NCBI RefSeq assembly: GCF_000378765.1
Contig: NZ_KB905343.1
Location: 603,218-667,217, forward strand
Length of the DNA: 64,000 bases
DNA from: Psychroflexus tropicus DSM 15496
Lineage (GTDB): Bacteria; Bacteroidota; Bacteroidia; Flavobacteriales; Flavobacteriaceae
Direction: 5' to 3'
The first letter of the stretch is position 1, and each line of letters starts with the position of its first letter. Shown piece after piece: positions 55,356-62,646 of the stretch. The notes under the pieces were generated by a model, which worked only from the letters and a program-made list of their open reading frames with translations, ran no database searches and had not been told where the DNA came from. A program made the position numbers and the translations under genes.

Positions 55356-58300
55356 TTAACTCAGTTGTACAATGTCCATTAGTTTCTCGTAGCTACTTAC
55401 TTTCTCAAATTTCACTTCTGCTCCGCTTATCTCTTTGAAGTGTTCTGTAGCACAATGGATTTTTAGTTTCTCTATTTCTCGTAAGTCCATATCCGAATCA
55501 GATCCTTTAGTCTCGGCTACAAAGTAGATATGGCGCACTTTGTCTTTATCAAACACAATTGCCCAATCAGGACTGTAGTTGGCTACTGGTGTGGACACAT
55601 AGAAACTTTTTGGAAGCTTGGCATAGACCACAACTTCGGTGCTGTTTTCTAATGCAGTAGCAAAGTCTGATTCAATCTTTGAGTCGGAAGTCAAGAAGTC
55701 GTAAATGTGCTTTTTGAGCAATTCTGACTTACGCAAAGCGAACTTATCATTGGTAAACACGGTCTTGGCGTCATGCCGTTCTTCGGTCTTGTGATAGACA
55801 ATGTTGTTGATAATGAGGCTTGCTTTTACTTCATTGATCAGCTTGCTGCATTTACCGATAAACTCTTCAGGATTCTTGCGGATCAACAAGAATTTCTCTT
55901 GCTTGATTTTCTTCAGTATCTCAACAATGGTTCTGCGAGTGAGGTTGGTTTGTACTTCTATTTCACCAACAACATCATAAACCGTATTGGAATACAAATC
56001 ATTCTTGAGCTTCATATACTGCCGTTTGGACTCACGTACCAAACTACCTTCCTTCATTTGCTCTGCTGTACCATCTTCTAATTCTCCTGTCTTTACTTCA
56101 TATACACGGTCTCCAATATTGAGTTGTGCATCTATTTTGACTTTAGAATCCTGAATGAGCTGCTCTGTATCAAACTGTACTTCGTAAATGGTCTTTAGGT
56201 TAATCTTCTCCCAAAGTGCCTGGAACTCTTTCTTAGCGAAGTTTTTGTTGGTGTTTAGAATTACCGTTTGGCGTTCATCTTCTGGTTTAAACTCGGCACC
56301 TGTATAAATGGTCTGTAGCAGTTTGCAGACTGATTCTTTAAAAGGTTCAAGCTTTTCGGGTAAAGGCACTTTGCCTTGCTCTATGAGTTCTTTACCCTTC
56401 GGGGTGATTTTGTAGTCTTCATCAATGACTTCACCGACAATCAGCTTGAACTGTAGCTTCTTGGCATCATCTTCTGTAAGGCGTAATTCTTCACCTTGCT
56501 CATTGGTAACAAGCTTGCTTACGAAGTAATCTACTTCTGCTTTTTGTGGTCTGTCCTTGAGTGTTTCGGCTATCTCTTTCTGTAATCCTTTGGCAAAGGC
56601 TTCATAGCTTTCAGAAGCAATTACAGTAAGCTTATTCAATTCGTGTACCTGGTCGCCTACCAACTCAAAGTCTTGACGTACACCACGCTTATCAACGCAC
56701 AAACGCATACCACGCCCAACTTCCTGTCTGCGTCTGGTTAAACTGCCACTTTCAGCATGTTTTAAGGCACATATCTGGAATACATTCGGATTATCCCAAC
56801 CTTCTTTAAGTGCAGAGTGCGAGAAGATAAAACGAGTAGGTTCTTCAAAGCTCAGTAACCTTTCCTTGTCTTTCATAATCAAGTCATAGGCTGAAACATC
56901 TTCAGATTCTTCCTTTCCACGTTTTACTGTAGGGTCAACCGTTTTCCCTTTTTTATCTATTGAGAAATAGCCATTGTGTACCTGGTCTGCAGAATCTCTT
57001 TTGAGGTATTCTCCAAAGTTTGTAGGCATATAGCCCTTATGCACTTTACTTGGCTCTGTATCTTTTAGAAAGTCGTTGTATTCCTGCTGAAAGAGGTCTA
57101 AGAACTCGTTCTTGACCTTGTCGTATTCTTCTTCAAATATCTGGGCGTATTCACCCAATTGCTGGTCTCCTAATTCATCATAGACACGGTATTTCTCAAC
57201 GGTATCAATAAAGAATAATGAGAGGACTTTAATGCCTTGACCAAAGAGCTGCTTTTCCTTTTGCAAGTGAGAGAGAATACATTCTCTTATTTGCACCCTT
57301 CGGAAAGCATGTTCATCTTTATCATTGAGAATATCACCTGGATACACATCTTCGCCACCGACAACTATTTTATTGAGGTAGCCGTTAATTTCAGTTATCG
57401 TCTGATTCTTATAGGCAGGCATATTGCCTGACTGCTCATAGAGGTTATAGCCTTCGGCTACTTTAACCCGCTTTTTACTGATTGAACCTGAAGCGGTGCG
57501 TTTTTCATGCTCAATAACTGCATAAGGTGGCTTGGTGGTGCTAAGACTAATATTCTCCAAATAGAGGTAGCCATTGGTGCCTGTAGAGCCTTTTAGGTTT
57601 ATCCCTTTTACCTGTATTTTCTTGACCAAACGCTTGTTGTAAGCATCTAAGGCGTCTAAACGATAGATTTTATTGTATTCCACTTTATGCGTAGCTGAAT
57701 AGCGTAGCGTGAATAGCGGATTAAAGTCTTGCATGCTCTCCAAGGTTCTTGCACCATCTACTGATTGAGGTTCGTCTATGATTAGGATTGGGTTGGTTTG
57801 GGCAATAATCTCAATGGGTTTGCGAGTTCCAAATTGGTCTAACTCCTGGTAGATACGTCTGGCATCTTTACCACGGGCATTGAATGCCTGGGTATTGATA
57901 ATCATGACACTTATTCGACTATCAGAAGCGAAATTCTCAATATCCTGAGGGCGACCTGAATTGTAAATAAATGGATTGATCTTGTGCCCGTAGAGTTCTT
58001 GAAAGTGATCTTGTGTTACCTGAAATGATTTGTAAACCCCTTCACGAATGGCAATGCTGGGTACAATTACAATGAACTTGCTCCAACCGTACTTCTTATG
58101 TAATTCATACATGGTACGGATATAGGTATAAGTTTTACCTGTACCTGTTTCCATTTCTATGGTTAGGTTGTAGCCCAACTTTACACCACGTGGACGTTCT
58201 ATCTGTTGGCTTTCGTGCAGGTCGTTTTTCTTTTGAACTTCCTGAACGTTCTTGAGCATCTGCGTTTCCATGAGTTGGATAGCAGAATTACGGTAGCCAA

Positions 58301-58484
58301 TTTCTTCTTCTATTTCAAAGTCTATGGTTTGAACTCCTGTAGCCGCTTGCTTGGCTTTCTTAATGAGTTCTTTGCTGCGCTCTAAAGTGAAGCGATTGGT
58401 CTTCAATGGCTGTCCACTGAAGCAGTCCACTACGGCACTTACTGCCTGTATTTGAAAATCCTGTTCTTTAAATTGTAGTTTCAT
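55356..58484 (-). CDS. res: Type III restriction enzyme, Res subunit
   Basis: 1042 residues. N-terminal superfamily 2 translocase with METGTGKT (111-118), IIDEPQSV (about 235) and later VGRGMRLCVDKRG; a C-terminal PD-(D/E)xK nuclease is visible as SPDWAIVF followed by YFVAETKG near residue 990. Together with Mod it cuts DNA after ATP-driven movement between two inversely oriented sites. All key motifs are intact. Start is the first ATG after repeat A. The downstream gene begins 7 bases on. Confidence 0.92.
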   Translation of the reverse strand: MKLQFKEQDFQIQAVSAVVDCFSGQPLKTNRFTLERSKELIKKAKQAATGVQTIDFEIEEEIGYRNSAIQLMETQMLKNVQEVQKKNDLHESQQIERPRGVKLGYNLTIEMETGTGKTYTYIRTMYELHKKYGWSKFIVIVPSIAIREGVYKSFQVTQDHFQELYGHKINPFIYNSGRPQDIENFASDSRISVMIINTQAFNARGKDARRIYQELDQFGTRKPIEIIAQTNPILIIDEPQSVDGARTLESMQDFNPLFTLRYSATHKVEYNKIYRLDALDAYNKRLVKKIQVKGINLKGSTGTNGYLYLENISLSTTKPPYAVIEHEKRTASGSISKKRVKVAEGYNLYEQSGNMPAYKNQTITEINGYLNKIVVGGEDVYPGDILNDKDEHAFRRVQIRECILSHLQKEKQLFGQGIKVLSLFFIDTVEKYRVYDELGDQQLGEYAQIFEEEYDKVKNEFLDLFQQEYNDFLKDTEPSKVHKGYMPTNFGEYLKRDSADQVHNGYFSIDKKGKTVDPTVKRGKEESEDVSAYDLIMKDKERLLSFEEPTRFIFSHSALKEGWDNPNVFQICALKHAESGSLTRRRQEVGRGMRLCVDKRGVRQDFELVGDQVHELNKLTVIASESYEAFAKGLQKEIAETLKDRPQKAEVDYFVSKLVTNEQGEELRLTEDDAKKLQFKLIVGEVIDEDYKITPKGKELIEQGKVPLPEKLEPFKESVCKLLQTIYTGAEFKPEDERQTVILNTNKNFAKKEFQALWEKINLKTIYEVQFDTEQLIQDSKVKIDAQLNIGDRVYEVKTGELEDGTAEQMKEGSLVRESKRQYMKLKNDLYSNTVYDVVGEIEVQTNLTRRTIVEILKKIKQEKFLLIRKNPEEFIGKCSKLINEVKASLIINNIVYHKTEERHDAKTVFTNDKFALRKSELLKKHIYDFLTSDSKIESDFATALENSTEVVVYAKLPKSFYVSTPVANYSPDWAIVFDKDKVRHIYFVAETKGSDSDMDLREIEKLKIHCATEHFKEISGAEVKFEKVSSYEKLMDIVQLS

Positions 58485-58497
58485 GCGCCATTGATAA

Positions 58498-58567
58498 AGT
58501 GAAAAGTGAAGAGTGAATAGTGAAAAATTCTAGCTCGACCACTTTTCGTTTTTCGTTATTCATTTCC
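58498..58567. repeat. Intergenic repeat A (between res and the Abi gene)
   Basis: AT-rich tandem-like repeat built from AGTGAAAAGTGAAGAGTGAA units followed by CTTTTCGTTTTTCGTTATTC. A 25-base stretch (58541-58565) is identical to 59786-59810 in repeat B. GAATAGTGAAAAA and TTTTTCGTTATTC form an imperfect stem. Confidence 0.8.
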
Positions 58568-58687
58568 ATTTGTTCCTTAAGAGACTTAAAATGTTCCTTA
58601 AGCTTTGTTTTTACCTGAAAATCAGGGTGTAATGGTGTTAATAACATATTCCTTAAATTTTTTTATTCCTTCCTAAATGCATTTTTA

Positions 58688-59587
58688 TCATAACTGCCAA
58701 AATTTTTCTTCTTGCCAATTGTGCGGAAAACCCATTTCTTTTTCCTGCGCTAAAGGACAGGTTTTCATCAACTCTATAAGTCTTGCTGTAAAAGAGTGAT
58801 TAGGGCTTATAATGTCCAACGTATACTTCATACAACATAAAGCCGCATACACTTTGTATGGATAAATGCTTTTATTGGTAATAAACTGATTTTTAGTATT
58901 CGTAGGAATCTTAATGTGTGCCGTTAATCTTCTGTTCCATAGCCTTCCGTGATGAGCACAAATATTTCTTATGTTACTGAATGAGTGCATCCAACTTTCA
59001 AGTACATCAACTTTATTTAAACCGTAATGCTTGAGAACAGCTTTTTTCTCTGGACCTAATTTTAAATTTCTAAACATTAAGGACAACAAACCAAAACTGC
59101 TTACTTCCATGCTCATCCAGGCTGGAGGCTCTTTAGGCTGTGAATATTTAGATTTATAATGGTCAATAAATGTTTCTGTACTTCTGTCTATCTCTTTATT
59201 TAGGTGAGTGAAGTGCTTGGCAAACTGTACTGAATTGCGGAACAAGCTACCATCTAAATGCCAATGGCTGCCGTATCGCATAGCCCATTGATAAATTACT
59301 TGGGTACGAAATGAAATCTCGATTTTTTCAATGGCATCCAATACCAATAATCGAAACTGCCTATCAAAAACATATAAGCTCAGTATTTCTTCAAAAGAAA
59401 TTTCAGAAGTGAAAGGGTGATTCGAATCTTTATTATCCTGAAAGGGGTAAGTGTAAGCCCTTAGCCTGTAATAGCTTATATTAGATAAATAAGATTTGGC
59501 TTTTTGCTCATCTGTAATGGTTAAACCACGACCTTTTAATCTGGCAATTTGATCTGTAACAGAAACGGCTTGCTTTGAATACTTCAT
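58688..59587 (-). CDS. Abi_2/AbiD-AbiF-type abortive infection protein (HEPN RNase candidate)
   Basis: 299 residues from the ATG at 59587. The Abi_2 pattern is clear: DQIARLKGRGLTITDEQKAKSYL, ISYYRLRAYTYPFQ, LYVFDRQFRLLVLDAIEKIEISFR, and the HEPN RNase motif RNICAH (Arg207, His212) in SFSNIRNICAHHGRLWNRR. It is inserted between mod and res. Members act as RNA-cutting toxins in phage defence, sometimes held in check by a small RNA. The start codon lies inside a perfect inverted repeat, and a separate promoter precedes it. The 101 bases to the next gene end hold part of repeat A. Confidence 0.85.
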   Translation of the reverse strand: MKYSKQAVSVTDQIARLKGRGLTITDEQKAKSYLSNISYYRLRAYTYPFQDNKDSNHPFTSEISFEEILSLYVFDRQFRLLVLDAIEKIEISFRTQVIYQWAMRYGSHWHLDGSLFRNSVQFAKHFTHLNKEIDRSTETFIDHYKSKYSQPKEPPAWMSMEVSSFGLLSLMFRNLKLGPEKKAVLKHYGLNKVDVLESWMHSFSNIRNICAHHGRLWNRRLTAHIKIPTNTKNQFITNKSIYPYKVYAALCCMKYTLDIISPNHSFTARLIELMKTCPLAQEKEMGFPHNWQEEKFWQL

Positions 59588-59687
59588 AGGCTTGCAAGTT
59601 GAAGGTTTTGGGAAACACAAAGCCTATAAAAAGCGAAAACCTGCCCGGGTGCGCTGATCTGACGAGAAGCGTGGCAGGTATTATTAG
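59588..59687 (-). ncRNA. Candidate AbiF-type structured leader or small RNA
   Basis: Reading the minus strand from the promoter: a GC-rich hairpin, arms ACCTGCC (59679-59673) and GGCAGGT (59645-59639) with an inner CGCT/AGCG stem, followed by TTTTCGCTTTTT; then a perfect 8-base inverted repeat ATAGGCTT (59627-59620) and AAGCCTAT (59593-59586) whose second arm contains the start of the Abi ATG. RNA motifs upstream of abiF-type genes have been described, and this fits the place and form, but I have not matched it to that model. Confidence 0.55.
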
Positions 59688-59690
59688 ATG

Positions 59691-59721
59691 CAAAAGTACG
59701 AATGTTTCTCATGGTTACAAA
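59691..59721 (-). promoter_or_regulatory. Consensus Bacteroidota promoter for the Abi module
   Basis: On the minus strand TTTG (59721-59718), then exactly 19 bases, then TACTTTTG (59698-59691): a full match to TTTG-N19-TAnnTTTG. The expected transcript start is about 59686, just before the hairpin and well after the mod stop repeat. So the Abi module has its own promoter inside the operon. Confidence 0.8.
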
Positions 59722-59742
59722 TTTTTAAGGGTCAATTTTGGT

Positions 59743-59818
59743 AGTGAAAAGCTAAAAGTGAACAGTGAATAATTCTACTGCTAGAACTTTTCGTTTTTCG
59801 TTATTCATTTTTCACTTC
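59743..59818. repeat. Intergenic repeat B (between the Abi gene and mod)
   Basis: Same structure as repeat A: AGTGAAAAGCTAAAAGTGAA units then ACTTTTCGTTTTTCGTTATTC, with 25 identical bases (59786-59810), ending TTCACTT just before the mod stop codon. Confidence 0.8.
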
Positions 59819-59819
59819 A

Positions 59820-61787
59820 TTAAATTACCTTCATTTCAGTTTCTGGACTTAGCTGCTTGAGTAGCTGCTTTACATTGGTTTTGGCAGTATCGTTTTTAAA
59901 ACCGCTGTCATTGAAAACAATACGTAGGGGTTCATCTTGGGCAATGGCTTTGGCAAAGTCTTCATCAATGCCACTATCAAAACAAGCATAAAGCGAGTTT
60001 TCGGCTACTTTAAAGACCTTTTTGCCTGATACATCTACCTGCTCAATTTTGAGCGATAGGGGTAAGCCCCAATCTAACATGACTTGTGCCAATAGGTCAT
60101 CTGCGGTGCGGTCTGACTTTACATTGTCTGCAAAGAGGTCTAAGTTGCTTTGATCATAGTCTTGCGGCTTGTAATAGACATCTTGCATATTGCTACTGTC
60201 TAAGCGATATACACGGAAGCCGTAATCTATATCGGCATTGGTATCTTCTTTGATTTTATTAGCTGCTCTACGGATTCGTTCTTTGCCAAGTTCAGACAGA
60301 AAATGTGGTTTACCTAAACTATCTAAGAGGTCAATACCATTTTGAATAATTTTCTTTGAATTACTATCAGCAGTTTTTAAGTTTTCATCAAGGTTTTCAG
60401 GAAGTTGAACCATAATATGATTCAGCTTTTTCCCGTTTTCAGCCGACCAACGCAAGGCACCATCAGCAGCTGAGGCCGAACCTGAGAAGAAATCCATTAC
60501 AGTATCACCATCCTGCGCAAGAAAGTTGAATAAATATTTCATTAAAGAAACTGGTTTTGGGTAACTAAAAACATCACTACCCATCAAATCGGACAAATAG
60601 CTTGAAGCGTTTTCATTTGTTCCTACACCATTCTTTTTCTTGGTAATTGTAGGGTCAGTGTACTTGTCTTTAATGAAATTTGTAGGTCTTTTGTATCCTT
60701 CTTCATCTCTGATAAACCTAATTGATAGTTTATCTGACTTGATAATAAAGGTGGTTCCCTTTTTAAGTTCTTCATTTAAAAAATCTTGAGTCCACTTAAA
60801 CTCACCACTTAACCGAAAATCCGTTGTTGAGTAACCTGAATTTATTACAATATCATCCAATAACTCAACCCTATCTGGCTTACCTGCTGAAAGAGATCCG
60901 TCATCGAATTTATCGGGCTTAAATAGCACTTTATCTTTTGGAAATGTTAAGGTGCGAACACTGTTACCTGAATTAAGTAAAGGTTGGTCACCACCTTCAA
61001 GTAGTTCACCATTGTACTTAAATGGGTTCCAACTCTTTTCATAGCATAGAATATATTCATTTGTTTTTCTTGACTTAGTAGATAGAGCTGGCGGTGTAGA
61101 AGTTTTTACCCAAGAAAATACTTCTATAAAATTGGCTTCTCCAAAAATATCATCCATTGCACGCTTGAGATTAGCCACTTCTTCAACACCGATAGAAATA
61201 AATATTGCACCATCATTGCTTAGCAAGGTTCTGGCCAACTTCAACCTTGGGTACATCATACTTAACCAATCAGAATGATAGCGTCCTGCTGATTCAGGGT
61301 TGGCTACCAAGCGTTGGTTGTACTCGTCCTTCTGTCCGCTTTCTATGAGTTCTTCCTGAGCATCTTTGCTAAAGTTATCCTTGTATACAAAGTCCTTACC
61401 TGTATTGTAAGGCGGGTCTATATAGATCATCTTAATCTTACCCAAGTAGCTTTCTTGCAGTAGCTTGAGCACTTCTAAGTTGTCGCCTTCTATGTAGAGG
61501 TTTTCGGTGTTGTCAAAATCTACAGAGTCTTCTCGTACAGGGCGCAGGGTTTTGGTAGTGGGTAGGTTGGCGGTTACTATGGCTTCTCGTTTACCTGGCC
61601 ACTCTAAACGGTAACGTTCTTTATTGCCTTCTACCACGGCATGGCTTAGCTCTTGCTTGAGCAGGTCAAAGTCTATGGCTTTGCCTTCAGTACCTTCTGT
61701 AACGCAGTTAGGGAAGAGGGCTGCAAGCTTTTCAAAGTTTTCGTTCACCAAGTCGGGTGATTTGAGGTCTAATTTTTCTATATCCAT
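59820..61787 (-). CDS. mod: Type III DNA methyltransferase (Mod, beta class)
   Basis: 655 residues. Catalytic motif IV DPPYNTG (124-130) precedes the SAM-binding motif I DFFSGSASAADGAL (about residue 437), the beta-class order typical of Mod subunits that make N6-methyladenine. The central variable region between them (about 220-430) is the target-recognition part. It methylates host sites and guides Res. A small four-helix-bundle gene and repeats precede it. All motifs are intact. Confidence 0.93.
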   Translation of the reverse strand: MDIEKLDLKSPDLVNENFEKLAALFPNCVTEGTEGKAIDFDLLKQELSHAVVEGNKERYRLEWPGKREAIVTANLPTTKTLRPVREDSVDFDNTENLYIEGDNLEVLKLLQESYLGKIKMIYIDPPYNTGKDFVYKDNFSKDAQEELIESGQKDEYNQRLVANPESAGRYHSDWLSMMYPRLKLARTLLSNDGAIFISIGVEEVANLKRAMDDIFGEANFIEVFSWVKTSTPPALSTKSRKTNEYILCYEKSWNPFKYNGELLEGGDQPLLNSGNSVRTLTFPKDKVLFKPDKFDDGSLSAGKPDRVELLDDIVINSGYSTTDFRLSGEFKWTQDFLNEELKKGTTFIIKSDKLSIRFIRDEEGYKRPTNFIKDKYTDPTITKKKNGVGTNENASSYLSDLMGSDVFSYPKPVSLMKYLFNFLAQDGDTVMDFFSGSASAADGALRWSAENGKKLNHIMVQLPENLDENLKTADSNSKKIIQNGIDLLDSLGKPHFLSELGKERIRRAANKIKEDTNADIDYGFRVYRLDSSNMQDVYYKPQDYDQSNLDLFADNVKSDRTADDLLAQVMLDWGLPLSLKIEQVDVSGKKVFKVAENSLYACFDSGIDEDFAKAIAQDEPLRIVFNDSGFKNDTAKTNVKQLLKQLSPETEMKVI

Positions 61788-61795
61788 CGTCTATT

Positions 61796-61829
61796 GAGTG
61801 AAAATATTAAAGTGAAAAGTGAATAGTTT
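61796..61829. repeat. Short related repeat C
   Basis: GAGTGAAAATATTAAAGTGA then AAGTGAATAG, the same AGTGAAAAGTGAATAG words as repeats A and B, between mod and the four-helix-bundle gene. A smaller copy (CGTTTTTCACTTTTCATTAT, 62183-62202) lies on the other side of that gene. Confidence 0.6.
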
Positions 61830-62181
61830 AGGCATTTGCTTTTGCTGTTTTAACAGTGGAAACCAATATGGCAATGAGTTCCTTACAAAGAGGCTCTAAA
61901 GCGGATAAATTCGCTTTTTCAGCATAACCCGATTGAGCTAATAACTGAATCCAATAATCCGTTTCATTCGCTTCTTTTAAAGCAATGCTCATCTTACTTA
62001 CAAAATCGGCTCTACTTTGGGCAAATTCTCCTTCTCTCACTAATGCGCCAATAGCAGTACCACTCCTAAGTAGTTGTTTACTCAATACATATTCTCTTTG
62101 CTCATGCTGTAGGTTCTGCGCTGCGGCTACCACCTTCAATGCAAATGCAAAGCTTTTATCTTTTAGTACTGAGCTTGCCAT
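61828..62181 (-). CDS. Four-helix-bundle protein (23S rRNA IVP/Avd-like family)
   Basis: 117 residues, all helical: VLKDKSFAFALKVVAAAQNL, QREYVLSKQLLRSGTAIGALVREGEFAQSRADFVSKMSIALKEANET, LLAQSGYAEKANLSALEPLC. This matches the four-helix-bundle family related to 23S rRNA intervening-sequence proteins and DGR accessory Avd. No reverse transcriptase or variable repeat is in the window. Located between the XRE regulator and mod and flanked by copies of the operon repeat; a guest gene of unknown job. Confidence 0.85.
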   Translation of the reverse strand: MASSVLKDKSFAFALKVVAAAQNLQHEQREYVLSKQLLRSGTAIGALVREGEFAQSRADFVSKMSIALKEANETDYWIQLLAQSGYAEKANLSALEPLCKELIAILVSTVKTAKANA

Positions 62182-62197
62182 CGTTTTTCACTTTTCA

Positions 62198-62476
62198 TTA
62201 TGCGTTTATACTTTTAATTGCAAGCTCCAAGGCTTGTTTTCTGTGTTCTTCGTTTTCTATGGTTTTCAGCACTTTGTCTGCTAACCAAAGGGTAAGCAAG
62301 TCTTTTTGAGACTGCTTGAATATTTTAGCAAGTGCAACTATGTCTTCCTTCCTGAAAAAGCGGTCACCACGTTCCATTTTACTGAGCATAGCAGTGTCCA
62401 TATCTAACTGAGCTGCCAACTGACGAAGCAGTATATTCTCACTTTCACGCAGTTCCCGAATCTTATCACCAATCAT
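62198..62476 (-). CDS. XRE-family HTH regulator, probable operon controller
   Basis: 92 residues: HTH_XRE (IRELRESENILLRQLAAQLDMDTAMLSKMERGDRF, about 8-45), then a C-terminal helical tail likely for dimerisation. First gene of the defence operon; small HTH proteins here often act as controller (C) proteins timing mod and res expression. Upstream on the minus strand, TTGTC occurs twice 11 bases apart (62501-62505 and 62512-62516 on plus as GACAA), and AAGT-G-ACTT (62492-62500) is a palindrome; these are candidate binding sites. Confidence 0.85.
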   Translation of the reverse strand: MIGDKIRELRESENILLRQLAAQLDMDTAMLSKMERGDRFFRKEDIVALAKIFKQSQKDLLTLWLADKVLKTIENEEHRKQALELAIKSINA

Positions 62477-62589
62477 GTTTGTCTATTCTTTAAGTGACTT
62501 GACAAATTTCGGACAATATAAGAAGATTCAAGAGAAGAAAGAACAGAAAACCGAAATAAAAGAAGTGTAGGAATTGGCGGAAATAAAGA

Positions 62590-62617
62590 AAGCCGAGGAT
62601 ACTGCTATCCACGGCTT
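62590..62617 (-). terminator. Terminator between the DUF3987 gene and the defence operon
   Basis: AAGCCG-a-GGATA and TATCC-a-CGGCTT pair around a 4-base loop with one internal mismatch; on the minus strand TTTCTTTATTT follows. It separates the upstream primase-type gene from the XRE-led operon. Confidence 0.8.
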
Positions 62618-62646
62618 ACTCTAAATCCTGAGAATCCTTAAAAATA

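Noticed and set aside
59411-59425. tRNA T-loop-like GATTCGAATC
   Set aside because: It lies inside the Abi coding frame, and no acceptor or anticodon stem can be drawn around it. No tRNA was found elsewhere either.
58498-59818. CRISPR array from the repeated AT-rich sequences
   Set aside because: The copies are few, at gene junctions, irregular in spacing, and there are no spacers or cas genes.
61828-62181. Diversity-generating retroelement, because of the Avd-like protein
   Set aside because: No reverse transcriptase and no template/variable repeat pair is visible in the window.
51462-62476. DISARM, BREX or type I restriction system
   Set aside because: No DrmA/DrmB, PglZ, BrxL or HsdS-like gene is present. 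Mod has the beta order (DPPY before FSGSA) and Res the type III layout.
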